64,000 nt of DNA from S5-327 sp965200975 (GCA_965200975.1 OZ241740.1:1240001-1304000), one strand, 5' to 3'. Numbered from the stretch's first letter, positions 8,408 through 16,670 are shown. Notes: a model not told the origin generated them from the letters alone. Numbers and translations are program-made.

Positions 8408-9451
8408 TCAGGCGGCGATGTCCTCGATAGCGCCGCTGTCGAGGTCGATGGCGACGACGGTGGTGCGGAGGCGCTCCCGGTAGACCTCCTTCTCGGGCGT
8501 CTCCTCGGCGAGGATGAGCTCCTTGGCGGCGCGTCCCTTGACCAGGGCGCGCCGGCCGTGGGACTCCAGCACAAGATTGTCGAGGAAGCCGGCGGCCACC
8601 AGCATGGCCATGTGGCCCCTGCGCAGGGGCATCAGGGGGCGGGCGCGCCGGTCGAGGACGGGCCAGAGGGACTGGCTGATCTCCGCGCTCGTCCAGAGGC
8701 CGGAGCGCCGGGCCTCTTCGGCTGCGGCGACGGGGTCCGCCGTGCGGATGGCGAAGAGGACGGGGCCGGCTGGCGCCGTCGCCGTCGTGAAGATGGGATA
8801 GCGCTCGTCCGGCAGGGGAGGGAGGTCATCCTCCTCCTGGAGCCACGCCGCCGTTTGGCGGATGGCGGTTGCGTCCGCCGTGGGTTCGGCTCTGCGATAG
8901 CCCATGACGACGACCTGGTCAAAGGCGTCCCGCTCCGGGTCGGGGAAGGCCCATCGCCGGAGCATGCCGTAGTGGGAGGCAAGGTGGCGGGCGGAGACGG
9001 CAAGCCGCCTGCGGGGGACGATGTAGATCAGCAGTCCGCCGGGGGCCAGATAGCGGGTGGAGTGGAGGAGGAAGGCGTGCTCCGTGCGTTTCTCCTCGGC
9101 GTCGTGGTCGTAGGGGGGATTGAGAAGGAGGAGTCCGAAGGCGTTGTTGGCGATGGAGGTCTGGAAGAGGTCTGCGGCGAGGACGTGGTCAAGGAAGTTG
9201 CGGGCCTCCTCCGCGCGGTCGCGGTGGAGCTCGACCCCGTAGCTCTCGACCGTTGCGAGACCCCTGGCGCGCAGGGCATCGGCCAGCAGGGCTGCGGCGT
9301 CGCCGCCCCCGCAGCAGGGGTCGAGGATGCGGAGCGTTTCCGGGGCGCGGCGGCGTGGGATGAAGGGGGTTCCGACGAGGCTGGCGATCATGGCGACCAC
9401 GCGCTCGGGCGTGGGGTAGTAGCCGCCCTTGGCCTGGGCTGCAAGTCTCAT
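8408..9451 (-). CDS. DUF6094-type SAM-dependent DNA methyltransferase
   Basis: This 347-residue protein has a Rossmann methyltransferase core: a glycine-rich SAM site DPCCGGGDAAA near residue 45 and the adenine-type catalytic motif NPPYDHD near residue 110. The N-terminal GGYYPTPERVV is typical of the DUF6094 group found in plasmids and conjugative elements. The ATG at 9451 has AAGGAG seven bases upstream; the longer open frame to 9850 has no such signal. No cognate nuclease is adjacent, so it may protect the element from host restriction rather than form an R-M pair. Target sequence unknown. Confidence 0.8.
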   Translation of the reverse strand: MRLAAQAKGGYYPTPERVVAMIASLVGTPFIPRRRAPETLRILDPCCGGGDAAALLADALRARGLATVESYGVELHRDRAEEARNFLDHVLAADLFQTSIANNAFGLLLLNPPYDHDAEEKRTEHAFLLHSTRYLAPGGLLIYIVPRRRLAVSARHLASHYGMLRRWAFPDPERDAFDQVVVMGYRRAEPTADATAIRQTAAWLQEEDDLPPLPDERYPIFTTATAPAGPVLFAIRTADPVAAAEEARRSGLWTSAEISQSLWPVLDRRARPLMPLRRGHMAMLVAAGFLDNLVLESHGRRALVKGRAAKELILAEETPEKEVYRERLRTTVVAIDLDSGAIEDIAA

Positions 9452-9507
9452 AACGATGCTCCTTGTGCTTGGCGAGTGGTGTTGGTGGGCGCAGCCGCCG
9501 GGCTGCG

Positions 9508-9537
9508 TGGGCCGCCCTGCATGGGGGCGGACGGGCC
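9508..9537 (-). terminator. Intergenic GC hairpin upstream of the DUF6094 gene
   Basis: GGCC-GCCC and GGGGGC-GGCC segments pair between the stop at 9541 and the next start at 9451. A smaller hairpin (9491-9506, GCAGCC / GGCTGC) lies beside it. Confidence 0.4.
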
Positions 9538-9540
9538 GGG

Positions 9541-9915
9541 TCAGAGGCCGGCGACCTCGCCGACGGCGCGGACGCGCTGGAAGCAGAGGACCTGGTGGGT
9601 CCGCAGCTCCTGTGCGCACTGTCTGCAGAAGGCGGAGACGATCTCGGCGTCGCGGGAGACGGTCTCCCGCTTCACCAGGAGCTCGCCGCCGGCGGGGAGG
9701 GCGTGGCGGTAGAGCTGCGCATGGGGATTGCGGCGCTCCGCCTCCGTGGCGGGGCGGTAGAGGTGGGGTTGTCCGGAGGTCACGAGGTGCTGCGCGCCGT
9801 CGTGGCGGCAGTAGGGGCAGTGGACGCCGTCCGGACAGAACCGCCGCCACGCGCCGTGGTTGCGTTCGCTGCGCCGCCGGTTGCGGCGTTTGGCCGGGTT
9901 CAGCGTCCTATCCAT
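9541..9915 (-). CDS. Small zinc-ribbon-like protein of unknown function
   Basis: This is a 124-residue basic protein with two Cys-x2-Cys knuckles (CPYC near residue 33 and CRQC near residue 97), which suggests one zinc ribbon. Its ATG at 9915 follows GAGGAGG and overlaps the stop of the preceding gene by eight bases, so the two are probably translated together. I do not recognise the family. Its place between the methyltransferase and the 10-kb gene suggests a role in element maintenance. Confidence 0.6.
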   Translation of the reverse strand: MDRTLNPAKRRNRRRSERNHGAWRRFCPDGVHCPYCRHDGAQHLVTSGQPHLYRPATEAERRNPHAQLYRHALPAGGELLVKRETVSRDAEIVSAFCRQCAQELRTHQVLCFQRVRAVGEVAGL

Positions 9916-10567
9916 CGGCGGCCTCCTCTTCGCCGCGCGAGATGGTCAGCCCGCCCGCGGCCACGGCCTCGGAAAGATCCTCCCGGAGGCGTTCGGCGTT
10001 GGGGGCGCAGCGGTAGGCGCGCAGGCCCGCCGACTGGAGGGGGACGATCTCGCCCGCCTCGAGGCCCCTGCGCCAGAGCCAGTCGGCCCAGGAGCGGTGG
10101 AGAGGGAGCGGGCTGCGGTGATCGAGGAAGCGGTGGTGCAGAGCCGGAGCGTCCTCCTCAGAAGGGGCAAGCAGCAGGAAGGCGTTCCGCTCGAAGCGCC
10201 ACTCGGCCATGCGGGTGTAGACCAGGGCGTGCCAGCCGCCGGAGGCGGGGAGGCGGGCGATCTTCGTCGTCCACGTGCCGACGGTCTCGTGGGGTACGAC
10301 GCAGCGGAGGAAGCCGCCGGAGAGGGCCATGCCGTCGGCGCCCTGAATGAGGTGAGCGGGTTCCGGCGGCTGCTTGAGCAGGGAGGCCCAGATGGCCTTG
10401 AGGGCGGTCTGGGAGCCGACCATGGAGAGGAACCAGAGTCCGTCGGCGTCGGGATCGCGGGCGAAGGCGTCGGCGGTCGCGGTGAAGCCGCCGGCGCTGA
10501 TGGAGTGCAGCTCTGCGGGATCGACCGCCGGGAGGCGGACGGCGGGGGCGTTGCGGGTCGTGGTCAT
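9908..10567 (-). CDS. Conserved-looking hypothetical protein of the element
   Basis: This 219-residue soluble protein has no recognised motif. It is rich in Trp (GLWFLSMVG, WADWLWRRG) and has no signal peptide or membrane helix. The ATG at 10567 is preceded by AAGGAG at a spacing of 7, the same arrangement used by its neighbours, and its 3' end overlaps the next start. It is flanked by a RadC-like gene and a zinc-ribbon gene in a block devoted to DNA metabolism. Confidence 0.65.
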   Translation of the reverse strand: MTTTRNAPAVRLPAVDPAELHSISAGGFTATADAFARDPDADGLWFLSMVGSQTALKAIWASLLKQPPEPAHLIQGADGMALSGGFLRCVVPHETVGTWTTKIARLPASGGWHALVYTRMAEWRFERNAFLLLAPSEEDAPALHHRFLDHRSPLPLHRSWADWLWRRGLEAGEIVPLQSAGLRAYRCAPNAERLREDLSEAVAAGGLTISRGEEEAADG

Positions 10568-10615
10568 GAGGAATCTCCTTGTGTGGTCTGGCGGGGATGC
10601 GTGGACGTAAGGCGG

Positions 10616-11155
10616 TCAGCTGCGCTCGGTCAGGAGCCCGCGCTCCTTGAGGCTGACGTAGCCGTCCGCGCCGATGACGACGTGGTCGTGCAGGCCGATG
10701 CCGAGGAGCTTTCCCGCCTGGTGGACAAGATCCCGGGTCAGGGCGATGTCCTCGGCGCTGGGCGTTGGGTCGCCTGAGGGGTGGTTATGGGCGACGATGA
10801 TGTTGGGGACGCCCGTCTCGACGGCGGGACGAAACACCTCGGCGGGCCGGACGGAGACGGCGTTGACCGAGCCCTGGTAGATGACCCGGACGCCGGCGAC
10901 GCGGTTGCGGGTGTCGAGCAGCGCGACGCGCAGCTGCTCCTGGGCGAGGCGCGCCATCTCCGGCCCCAGCAGGGCGTGGACGGCGTCGGGGGCGCTGAGG
11001 ACGGGGCGCGGCGTCCGGGCTCGCTCCGGCGCAACGCTCACCTCGTAGCGGGCCGCCAGTTCGCCCAGCAAGGAGAGGTTGCTGCGGAGGGCGTCCAGCA
11101 GGACAGACTCCGTGGAGCCGGGACGGGGCCGCGCGGCAGTTCTTGTTATTGGCAT
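10616..11155 (-). CDS. radC: RadC-like JAB/MPN domain protein
   Basis: This 179-residue protein carries the complete JAMM-type metal motif HNHPSGDPTPSAED followed by HDHVVIG, the signature of the RadC family. It lacks the N-terminal helix-hairpin-helix of chromosomal RadC, as do many plasmid and ICE versions. The family's biochemical function is unsettled despite its historical link to DNA repair; mobile-element copies are common. The ATG has GAGGAG upstream. Confidence 0.9.
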   Translation of the reverse strand: MPITRTAARPRPGSTESVLLDALRSNLSLLGELAARYEVSVAPERARTPRPVLSAPDAVHALLGPEMARLAQEQLRVALLDTRNRVAGVRVIYQGSVNAVSVRPAEVFRPAVETGVPNIIVAHNHPSGDPTPSAEDIALTRDLVHQAGKLLGIGLHDHVVIGADGYVSLKERGLLTERS

Positions 11156-11253
11156 GACGGTCTCCTCTCAAGGGATGGCAAGGCGAGGTTGCTCTGCTTC
11201 ATGCGGGAGCGGCTCGTGCTGCGCGCGTCGCGCGTGCGTCGGGGCGAATGAAG

Positions 11254-11289
11254 ACGGGGCCGCTCTCCGTGGTTGAAGAACGGCCCCGT
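11254..11289 (-). terminator. Intergenic GC hairpin between ssb and radC-like genes
   Basis: Arms ACGGGGCCG (11254-11262) and CGGCCCCGT (11281-11289) are perfectly complementary. It lies after the ssb stop codon in transcription order. Confidence 0.5.
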
Positions 11290-11326
11290 GGCGCGCCCTG
11301 CTGCGGCGGGCGTCTTGTGCGGCTTG

Positions 11327-11707
11327 CTAGAAGGGAGCGGTCTCAACCGTCTCCGCGTCCGCCGCTGCCTGTGCGCCGTCGCCGTTGTGGAAGTCGAGGA
11401 AGACGACCTCCTCGGCGTGGATCTCGGTCTTGGAGCGGCGCTGGCCGTCCTCGGTCTCCCACGCGTTCTGGGCCAGGCGGCCCGCCACATAGATGCGGCC
11501 GCCCTTCCCCACATGCTGGTTCACCGCCTCGGCGAGCTTGCCCCAACAGACCACCGTGTGCCAGTCGGCGGTGGTCTCGCCGTTCTGGCGGCGGCGGTCG
11601 GTGGCCAGCCGCAGTTCGGCGACGGCCGTTCCGCTTGGCGTGTAGCGCATCTCGGGGTCGGTTCCGACCCTGCCCAAGAGTTCAACCTTGTTGATCGTGC
11701 GTGACAT
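11327..11707 (-). CDS. ssb: Single-stranded DNA-binding protein
   Basis: This 126-residue SSB has the classical OB-fold start (INKVELLGRVGTDPEMRYTP), the conserved WHTVVCWGKLAE and IYVAGRLAQNAW. The C-terminus ends in Ala-Pro-Phe after acidic residues, a weak version of the acidic Pro-Phe tip that recruits partner proteins. The ATG at 11707 has AAGGAG seven bases upstream. Being next to a Rad52-like protein and a primase, it probably coats transferred or replicating single strands of the element. The host should have its own SSB elsewhere. Confidence 0.93.
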   Translation of the reverse strand: MSRTINKVELLGRVGTDPEMRYTPSGTAVAELRLATDRRRQNGETTADWHTVVCWGKLAEAVNQHVGKGGRIYVAGRLAQNAWETEDGQRRSKTEIHAEEVVFLDFHNGDGAQAAADAETVETAPF

Positions 11708-11760
11708 GTTCGTGCTCCTTCTGTGTGTTGGGCGCGGCGTGCGCGCCTGCGTGAAATGGA

Positions 11761-11796
11761 GCGGGGCTGCTCTCCCGTTGAGGAGAACCGGCCCCG
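11761..11796 (-). terminator. Intergenic GC hairpin between the RecB-like and ssb genes
   Basis: CGGGGC and GCCCCG arms with an inner CTCTCC / GGAGAA pairing, in the same style as the hairpins at 11254 and 12978. Confidence 0.5.
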
Positions 11797-11870
11797 TGGC
11801 GCGCCCCGAAGGCGTCTTCGCTGCGCCCGGCATCCCGTGCGCGGGCCTTCACCTCCTTCGGCTCTGCGGT

Positions 11871-12932
11871 TCAGCTGACGCGCAGATATTCTGAAACCTG
11901 CTCGGCGACGACCTCGGCCCTGGTCTCCGGATCGAGGAGGGCGTTGAGCCTGCGGTGGTCCACCGTGTAGCGGCGGGTTGCGACCAGACCGATCGAGCGG
12001 GTCTTCTCCCGCCCCTGCAGCGCCGCTCTACTGACCCCCTTGCCCGCGAGCCATGCCTTCAGGATGTCCAGCCGCCAGCGCTTCTCCTCCTCGAACTCGC
12101 GGACGGCGGCGGCCGCCTCCTCGTAGTCGTGGAGGGCCTTCCGCGCCTCGTCGTCGGAAACTCGTTCGATGGGCGGGACATCCTCCGACACGGCCTCACT
12201 CTCCGCTTCCGCCGCCATGCCGGGGCGGCAGGCGGCGAGAAACGGACAGCTCCTGCACTGCCAGCCGCCCTGGTCAAAATCGCGGTCAGGGAGCGCGTCG
12301 GGGTCGGGGCCGTTGGCGGCGAGATGCGCCGCCAGCCCGCCCAACCGTTCGGCTGCGCCGGAGAGCGCCCGCGCCACGCGCTCGGCAGGGATGATCTCGT
12401 AGTCCCACCGGCGGCTGCCTGTGTCCATGCAGGCGATGACGGCGTCCCGCGCCTCGCCGAAGAGCCCGTGGGTGTAGACGGCGGCCTGCGCGACCGCCGA
12501 CGGATGGCCGCGCTCCGCCCCCAGGACCCGCCAGCGTTTGAAGGCCTCAGGGTTTCGGGTCTTCACCTCCACCACCATCTCGCCGCCGAGGACAGGCATG
12601 CTCCCGACGGCGTCGGGGTGGCCGGTCACGGTCAGCATGGGGCCGAGGGGCACGGAAACGGGCTGCGGATCGTGAGGGTTGGCGGGGGCGATCTCCCAGC
12701 CCGCGCGCTCCATGGCGCGGAGCACGACGGGCTCCAGAGCGTTCCCGGCCTCCAGCACGGTCTGGACCTCCGGCGCCGGCGGGTTGACGACGTTGTGGCC
12801 GGTCGCCGCATACCAGAGGGCGCGGCGGCAGTCTCCCACCGCCGAGGCTCGCACCTCGATGCCTCCGTCCGCGTCGAACCGCGCCGCCGGGCGGGCGTAG
12901 ACGCTCTTTCTGTTCTCGATGAGAGTTGTCAT
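11871..12932 (-). CDS. PD-(D/E)XK nuclease with probable Fe-S cluster (RecB/Cas4-like)
   Basis: This is a 353-residue nuclease. The catalytic core is GHPDAVGS followed by MVVEVKTRNPEAF (the D...ExK triad). A cysteine near the N-terminus (VGDCRRALWY) and the cluster CRSCPFLAAC near residue 240 give the four-cysteine pattern of AddB/Cas4/Dna2-type iron-sulfur nucleases. A charged coiled region follows. The ATG at 12932 has AAGGAG at a spacing of 6. It sits directly downstream of the Rad52-like annealing protein, an arrangement like phage exonuclease/annealase pairs, so it probably resects DNA ends for the annealase. Confidence 0.85.
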   Translation of the reverse strand: MTTLIENRKSVYARPAARFDADGGIEVRASAVGDCRRALWYAATGHNVVNPPAPEVQTVLEAGNALEPVVLRAMERAGWEIAPANPHDPQPVSVPLGPMLTVTGHPDAVGSMPVLGGEMVVEVKTRNPEAFKRWRVLGAERGHPSAVAQAAVYTHGLFGEARDAVIACMDTGSRRWDYEIIPAERVARALSGAAERLGGLAAHLAANGPDPDALPDRDFDQGGWQCRSCPFLAACRPGMAAEAESEAVSEDVPPIERVSDDEARKALHDYEEAAAAVREFEEEKRWRLDILKAWLAGKGVSRAALQGREKTRSIGLVATRRYTVDHRRLNALLDPETRAEVVAEQVSEYLRVS

Positions 12933-12977
12933 GACGTTCTCCTTGGCCGTTTCGTTGAGCGTTTGCTGCTGACAATG

Positions 12978-13014
12978 GAAGCGGGCCGCCTCCCATGGGA
13001 GAACGGCCCGCTTC
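12978..13014 (-). terminator. Intergenic GC hairpin with 11-bp perfect arms
   Basis: GAAGCGGGCCG (12978-12988) pairs with CGGCCCGCTTC (13004-13014). It lies between the Rad52-like and nuclease genes, so if it terminates, it does so only partly or it processes the message. Confidence 0.55.
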
Positions 13015-13039
13015 ATCCATCCGTTCCGGCGCTTTGCCG

Positions 13040-13786
13040 CTAGGCGGCCTGCGCCTGCCGCCGCTGTCCGAGCTTCGCTTCAGCGGACTCGACCAGCGGG
13101 GCGAGCTCGACGGCGGAGAGGACGTCGAGGTCCTCCCCCGTCCTGGCGCGCACAGCGGCCCGCGCCTGCGCCTCGTCAAAGCCCTGCGCGGCGCTCAGCT
13201 CCACCAGCCGTCTGCGCAGATCGTCGGCGTCGGTCCGCTCCCCGGACGGAGGCGTCGCGCCTGCGGCCTGCGCGCTGCGACGCTGCGGACGGGAGGCGGC
13301 GGGCTGGGGATCGCCGCCGTAGAGGCCGTTGCCAAAGCGGCCGCCGAAGCTTCTGAGCGCCCGCTTCATGCCGTCAGTGACCGCGCCCTTGATCGCCGTG
13401 TCGTGCCCCTCCGGCGTGTCCTCGGCCACGGCGTGGAAGCCGATGTCGGCGCGGGGCTGAGCGCCGACGACGCTAACCCGCACCGGCGCGCTGTAGGCGA
13501 GGGAGGCCTTGACCTCCCCCGTCTTCGGGTTGACGCTCTCGATGCGGCGCAGGGCGGGCTCCCCGATCAGCTCGTAGCCCCAGCCGCCGAACCCGAAGAT
13601 CCTGTTGGCCTGGTCGATGACGGTATGGCCCTCGATGTAGTCGTAGGCGCGTCCGGCGCGGCCCCTGCGCCGGGAGACCAGCGCGGGGTCGAGGGGCTGC
13701 GCCAGGGCGTCGACGACGACGGGCGGCAGCCCGTCCCAGAGCAGGTTGTCGACGTTGGCGGCGGCGTGGGTCGTGTGGTGCTGCAT
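13040..13786 (-). CDS. Rad52/Rad22-like single-strand annealing protein
   Basis: This 248-residue protein has the Rad52-family core: RAYDYIEGHTVIDQAN, FGFGGWGYEL, then DTAIKGAVTDGMKRALRSFG and RFGNGLYGG. Such proteins anneal complementary single strands and drive recombination in phages and ICEs. The C-terminal 80 residues form a less conserved helical tail. The ATG at 13786 has AAGGAG at a spacing of 6. The frame is open to a second ATG at 13876 with GAGGAG, and a third signal-bearing ATG (13971) starts another frame, so the 5' end is layered and may be regulated. Confidence 0.87.
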   Translation of the reverse strand: MQHHTTHAAANVDNLLWDGLPPVVVDALAQPLDPALVSRRRGRAGRAYDYIEGHTVIDQANRIFGFGGWGYELIGEPALRRIESVNPKTGEVKASLAYSAPVRVSVVGAQPRADIGFHAVAEDTPEGHDTAIKGAVTDGMKRALRSFGGRFGNGLYGGDPQPAASRPQRRSAQAAGATPPSGERTDADDLRRRLVELSAAQGFDEAQARAAVRARTGEDLDVLSAVELAPLVESAEAKLGQRRQAQAA

Positions 13787-13917
13787 GACGTACTCCTTGC
13801 GTGCGGATGGTTCGGCTGTGGCGGCGTTCGCAGGAACGCCGTTGGCGGATGGGGCGGCGTGCTTGTGGTTGAACATGGTTTCTCCTCATGTGTGGTATGC
13901 GCTTCGGTTGACCGGAG

Positions 13918-13940
13918 CGGCGTCCCTGAGTAGGACGCCG
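13918..13940 (-). terminator. Hairpin upstream of the Rad52-like gene
   Basis: Eight-base arms CGGCGTCC / GGACGCCG with a 7-base loop. A further hairpin (CGGCGTTC / GAACGCCG, about 13831-13850) lies between the two candidate starts of the gene, which suggests translational or attenuation control. Confidence 0.4.
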
Positions 13941-14042
13941 TGCGCGGGCGGCGCCCGCCGGAATCGGGCATGAGGCCTCCTTGTTGGGAGAGATGAAGGG
14001 ATGCGGAGTGCGGGAGACTCCCCGCGGAGAAGAGGGACAAAA

Positions 14043-15086
14043 CTAGCGGGTGGAACGCGCGGCCTGCCGGAGCAGACGGAGGAAGCGGGCGCGTCCGCGG
14101 GGGAGCGCCGCCAGATCGGCGACGTCGTTGACGGAATCAGGGAGCGAGATCACGGCGGCGCGCCGTCCAAGCAGCGCCGCCAACTGCGCGGCGGCGCTCC
14201 TGCCCGCGTCGTCGTTGTCGAAGGCGATGAACACCTGCGGGCAACCGCGCAGGGCTGCTGCGGCGCGCTCCGCGCCCTGCGTCCCCAGCGCCGCCGCGGC
14301 GGGGAGGCCCCAGCCCGCCAGCGTCAGCCAGTCAAAGACGCCCTCCGTCACGACGGCCCAGGCCGGAGCGGGACCGAGTCCGCCCAGCCCCAGCAGCGGT
14401 TTTGGGCCGGGCAGCGCCTGAAACCGGGGTTTTGCGCCAGGGTCCACGGCGCGTCCCGTAAGCCACCGGACGAGACCGTGAGCAAGCTCCAGAACAACGA
14501 TCATTCCGGCGAACCGCTCTGCGCCGCCCTCGACGAACAGGCCCGAGGCGCGGATGCGCTGTTGGGCGAACCCCCGGACGGCGAGCGCCTCCGCGAGTCC
14601 ACGCCCCGGCGCGTAGCCGAGGCCGAGACACAACGCAGTCTCGCAGGAGATCTTCCGCGAGCGCAGATACGCCTGCGCCGCAGGGCTGCGCTGAAGCTGC
14701 GCGGCGTAGAACCGCGCAGCCGCCGTCAGCAGCGCCGGGTCGCGGGGTTGAGGAACAGGCGAGGGTGAAGGCGCCGGGATGGGCGAAGTCTGCGCGTGAA
14801 CGAGGCCGAGGCCGCCGTCCAGCCTGCGGATCGCCTCCGGCAGGCTGAGGCCGTCGGCGCGCTGGACAAAATCCAGGACGTCGCCGCCCGCGCCGCAGCC
14901 GAAGCAGTAGAACCGCTGCGTGTCGGCGTAGACGGTGAAGCTGCCCTCCGCCTCCTCGTGGAAGGGGCAGACAGCCTGCCGCACTCTGCCCCTCCCCCGC
15001 AGGACGACGCCGCGGCTCTCCACGACCGCGCCCAGCGGATGGCGCGCCTTCAGCGCAGCGATGTCGACGACGCCTGTCGCGCTCAT
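14043..15086 (-). CDS. DnaG-type DNA primase (CHC2 zinc finger + TOPRIM)
   Basis: This 347-residue primase has an N-terminal CHC2 zinc finger (CPFHEE ... FYCFGCGAGGDV, residues about 39-68). A middle region follows, then a TOPRIM domain with the acidic motifs VTEGVFDWL and FDNDDAGR. It lacks the C-terminal helicase-binding domain of chromosomal DnaG, as is usual for plasmid and ICE primases. The ATG at 15086 overlaps the stop of the preceding gene (ATGA), which indicates coupling. It probably primes complementary-strand synthesis on the transferred or rolling-circle single strand. Confidence 0.9.
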   Translation of the reverse strand: MSATGVVDIAALKARHPLGAVVESRGVVLRGRGRVRQAVCPFHEEAEGSFTVYADTQRFYCFGCGAGGDVLDFVQRADGLSLPEAIRRLDGGLGLVHAQTSPIPAPSPSPVPQPRDPALLTAAARFYAAQLQRSPAAQAYLRSRKISCETALCLGLGYAPGRGLAEALAVRGFAQQRIRASGLFVEGGAERFAGMIVVLELAHGLVRWLTGRAVDPGAKPRFQALPGPKPLLGLGGLGPAPAWAVVTEGVFDWLTLAGWGLPAAAALGTQGAERAAAALRGCPQVFIAFDNDDAGRSAAAQLAALLGRRAAVISLPDSVNDVADLAALPRGRARFLRLLRQAARSTR

Positions 15087-15547
15087 CGCGCGCCTCCCGC
15101 CGCCAGGGGCCGCAGCCCGCGCAGGCTGCGCCGCGAGACGGTCTCCCCCGGCCGCCACTCCATGCCGAGGACTGCGGCGGCCTCCAGCAGGCCGCCGTCC
15201 AACGGGAGCAGCGCCGCGGCCCGGCCGGTTCCCTGGCTGTAGAGGAGGACGTCCTGCGTCCCGAACCGCCGCCTCACCAGATCCCGCCATTCGGCGTGCG
15301 CCCACCGCGCCTGGGCAGGCTGCGCGCCCGTCATGTCCGCCTGCGCGAGGGCCGTCAGCGCGCCGTCGAGGTCGCCCGCCTGCCGCAGCCGACGGGCGTC
15401 GTGCAGCGCCCGCGCCGCGTTCACAGGCTGCGGGGGCCGCATGCCTGCGAACAGCGCGTCCACCAGCCGGTCGACCAGCTCTTCGAGGCTGCGCCCGGAC
15501 TGCGCTTCTGATACCGGAACTCCCATTGTCGCTGTCGCCGTGGTCAT
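15083..15547 (-). CDS. Unknown helical protein coupled to the primase
   Basis: This 154-residue soluble protein of unrecognised family has a helical first half (LEELVDRLVDALFAGM, ARALHDARRLRQAGDLDGAL). It overlaps genes on both sides by ATGA, so it is translationally coupled to both the small membrane protein upstream and the primase downstream. GGAGGA precedes its ATG at 15547. A primase accessory role is a guess from position only. Confidence 0.6.
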   Translation of the reverse strand: MTTATATMGVPVSEAQSGRSLEELVDRLVDALFAGMRPPQPVNAARALHDARRLRQAGDLDGALTALAQADMTGAQPAQARWAHAEWRDLVRRRFGTQDVLLYSQGTGRAAALLPLDGGLLEAAAVLGMEWRPGETVSRRSLRGLRPLAAGGAR

Positions 15548-15771
15548 CGCTTCCTCCTTGTCGTGTCCGTTCGTCGTGTGTTTCTAAGTCCTGCGAACCG
15601 CGCCGCCAGCAGGCCCGCCCACGCGAACCCTGCGGCGTTCAGGATGACTGCCTCGCCGTCCCCGGTGATCAGCGGCCCCAGGAACAGCAGTCCGATGACC
15701 GCCGCCCATCCAAGCCGTCCGCGCGGGCGCAGGGTTCCGGCGGCTCGCCGAAGCCATCGCGCTATCTGCAT
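15544..15771 (-). CDS. Small single-pass membrane protein
   Basis: This 75-residue protein has a basic N-terminus (MQIARWLRRAAG), a hydrophobic stretch of about 40 residues (WAAVIGLLFLGPLI, then AVILNAAGFAWAGLLAA) that can form one or two membrane helices, and a very basic tail. The ATG at 15771 has AAAGGAGGA upstream. Function unknown. Confidence 0.55.
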   Translation of the reverse strand: MQIARWLRRAAGTLRPRGRLGWAAVIGLLFLGPLITGDGEAVILNAAGFAWAGLLAARFAGLRNTRRTDTTRRKR

Positions 15772-15799
15772 GTCCGTCCTCCTTTCGTTAGGCGCGGGC

Positions 15800-16018
15800 C
15801 TAGCCGAGGCCGCCGTCGCTCTCGGTTGCGAGGCACTCGCGGCAGACCGCGACCCCGTGGGGGTAGCGGAATGCCTCGTCGTCGGGGACGCCGCAATACG
15901 CGCACTCCGGCGTGTATCGCACCCCGAACGCCGCAGCCCTCCAGCGTCGCCTCGCCAACCCTGAGGCCAACCCTGAGGCCAACCCTGAGGCCAACCCGAT
16001 CCATTTCCTGATGCGCAT
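15800..16018 (-). CDS. Small zinc-ribbon protein with a 12-bp coding repeat
   Basis: This 72-residue protein starts at an ATG (16018) behind AAAGGAGG. The first part contains a tetrapeptide repeat (GLAS, three to four times) encoded by a 12-bp tandem repeat; the second part has two Cys-x2-Cys knuckles (CAYC and CREC) that probably bind zinc. It is the first gene of the minus-strand DNA-processing block. No family recognised. Confidence 0.55.
   Translation of the reverse strand: MRIRKWIGLASGLASGLASGLARRRWRAAAFGVRYTPECAYCGVPDDEAFRYPHGVAVCRECLATESDGGLG
15955..15997 (+). repeat. 12-bp tandem repeat inside a coding region
   Basis: The unit CCAACCCTGAGG occurs three times in a row exactly, followed by a partial copy. 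It encodes the repeated Gly-Leu-Ala-Ser of the small zinc-ribbon protein and could vary in number between strains. Confidence 0.85.
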
Positions 16019-16644
16019 GACGCGCCTCCTTTCGTGTTCGCCCGCCGCCGGCATCCGAAGCAGCGGACGTGTTGAATGATTGACTGCTTGCTAGGGACAG
16101 ACGCCGCCCTCCCGTGGATGCCTGATGCGGGAGGCGGCGGTTCTGGACTGAAAGAGGACGCAGTCCGCCCTAGGAAGCTGCGTCTTGGCGGAGAGTGGAA
16201 GAAGAGAAGCGGCCCGTTCCTCATGGGAAGCTGGCCGCGTGGGGAGAGTCCGGCTCAGCTGCGCGGAGCAGGCTAGCCGGGAGCATGTGGAACCAGCCGG
16301 AACGCAGGACGCGCTCCAGCCGGTCTGTCGACGTATGAGCCGCGAACGCATCGGACGCTGCGGCGAACTGACGGTCTGTCCCGCTGGGGCGATCCGTCGG
16401 GAGAGCAGAGCTCAATCCCTTCGGTCAGAACCCCCTGGGCGGCTGTTCGGAGAGCGGGGCTCGATCCGATGAGCCGGTCCCGGGTTCGGGGACGGGAACC
16501 CTCCAGGTTTCTTGGCGCGAAACGCTGGAAAGCCGGACAACGGACTCAGTATCGGCGAACGATTGAGCGCAGGGAAGGGGCTCGTGGCCAAATTCCGACC
16601 GCCGTAGCCCGATCGCTTGCGCCGATGCAGCGGCGATGCGGCAG
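16019..16644. other. Gene-free leader region of the DNA-processing block
   Basis: No credible gene is seen. It holds two strong hairpins (16102-16139 and 16209-16238) in the style of the other intergenic hairpins of this block. It probably contains the promoter of the minus-strand block, although I cannot pick a reliable -35/-10 pair. Confidence 0.4.
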
Positions 16645-16670
16645 GCAGGCCGTCGATAACGCCGCAACCT
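16645..16670 (+). repeat. Left copy of a 26-bp direct repeat flanking the protease cargo
   Basis: Bases 16645-16670 equal 20798-20823 at 25 of 26 positions (a T/C difference at 16653/20806). The pair brackets 4.1 kb of cargo with lower GC than the element backbone. Confidence 0.85.

Noticed and set aside
15955..15997. 12-bp tandem repeat as a CRISPR-like array
   Set aside because: The units are directly adjacent without spacers and encode a repeated tetrapeptide.
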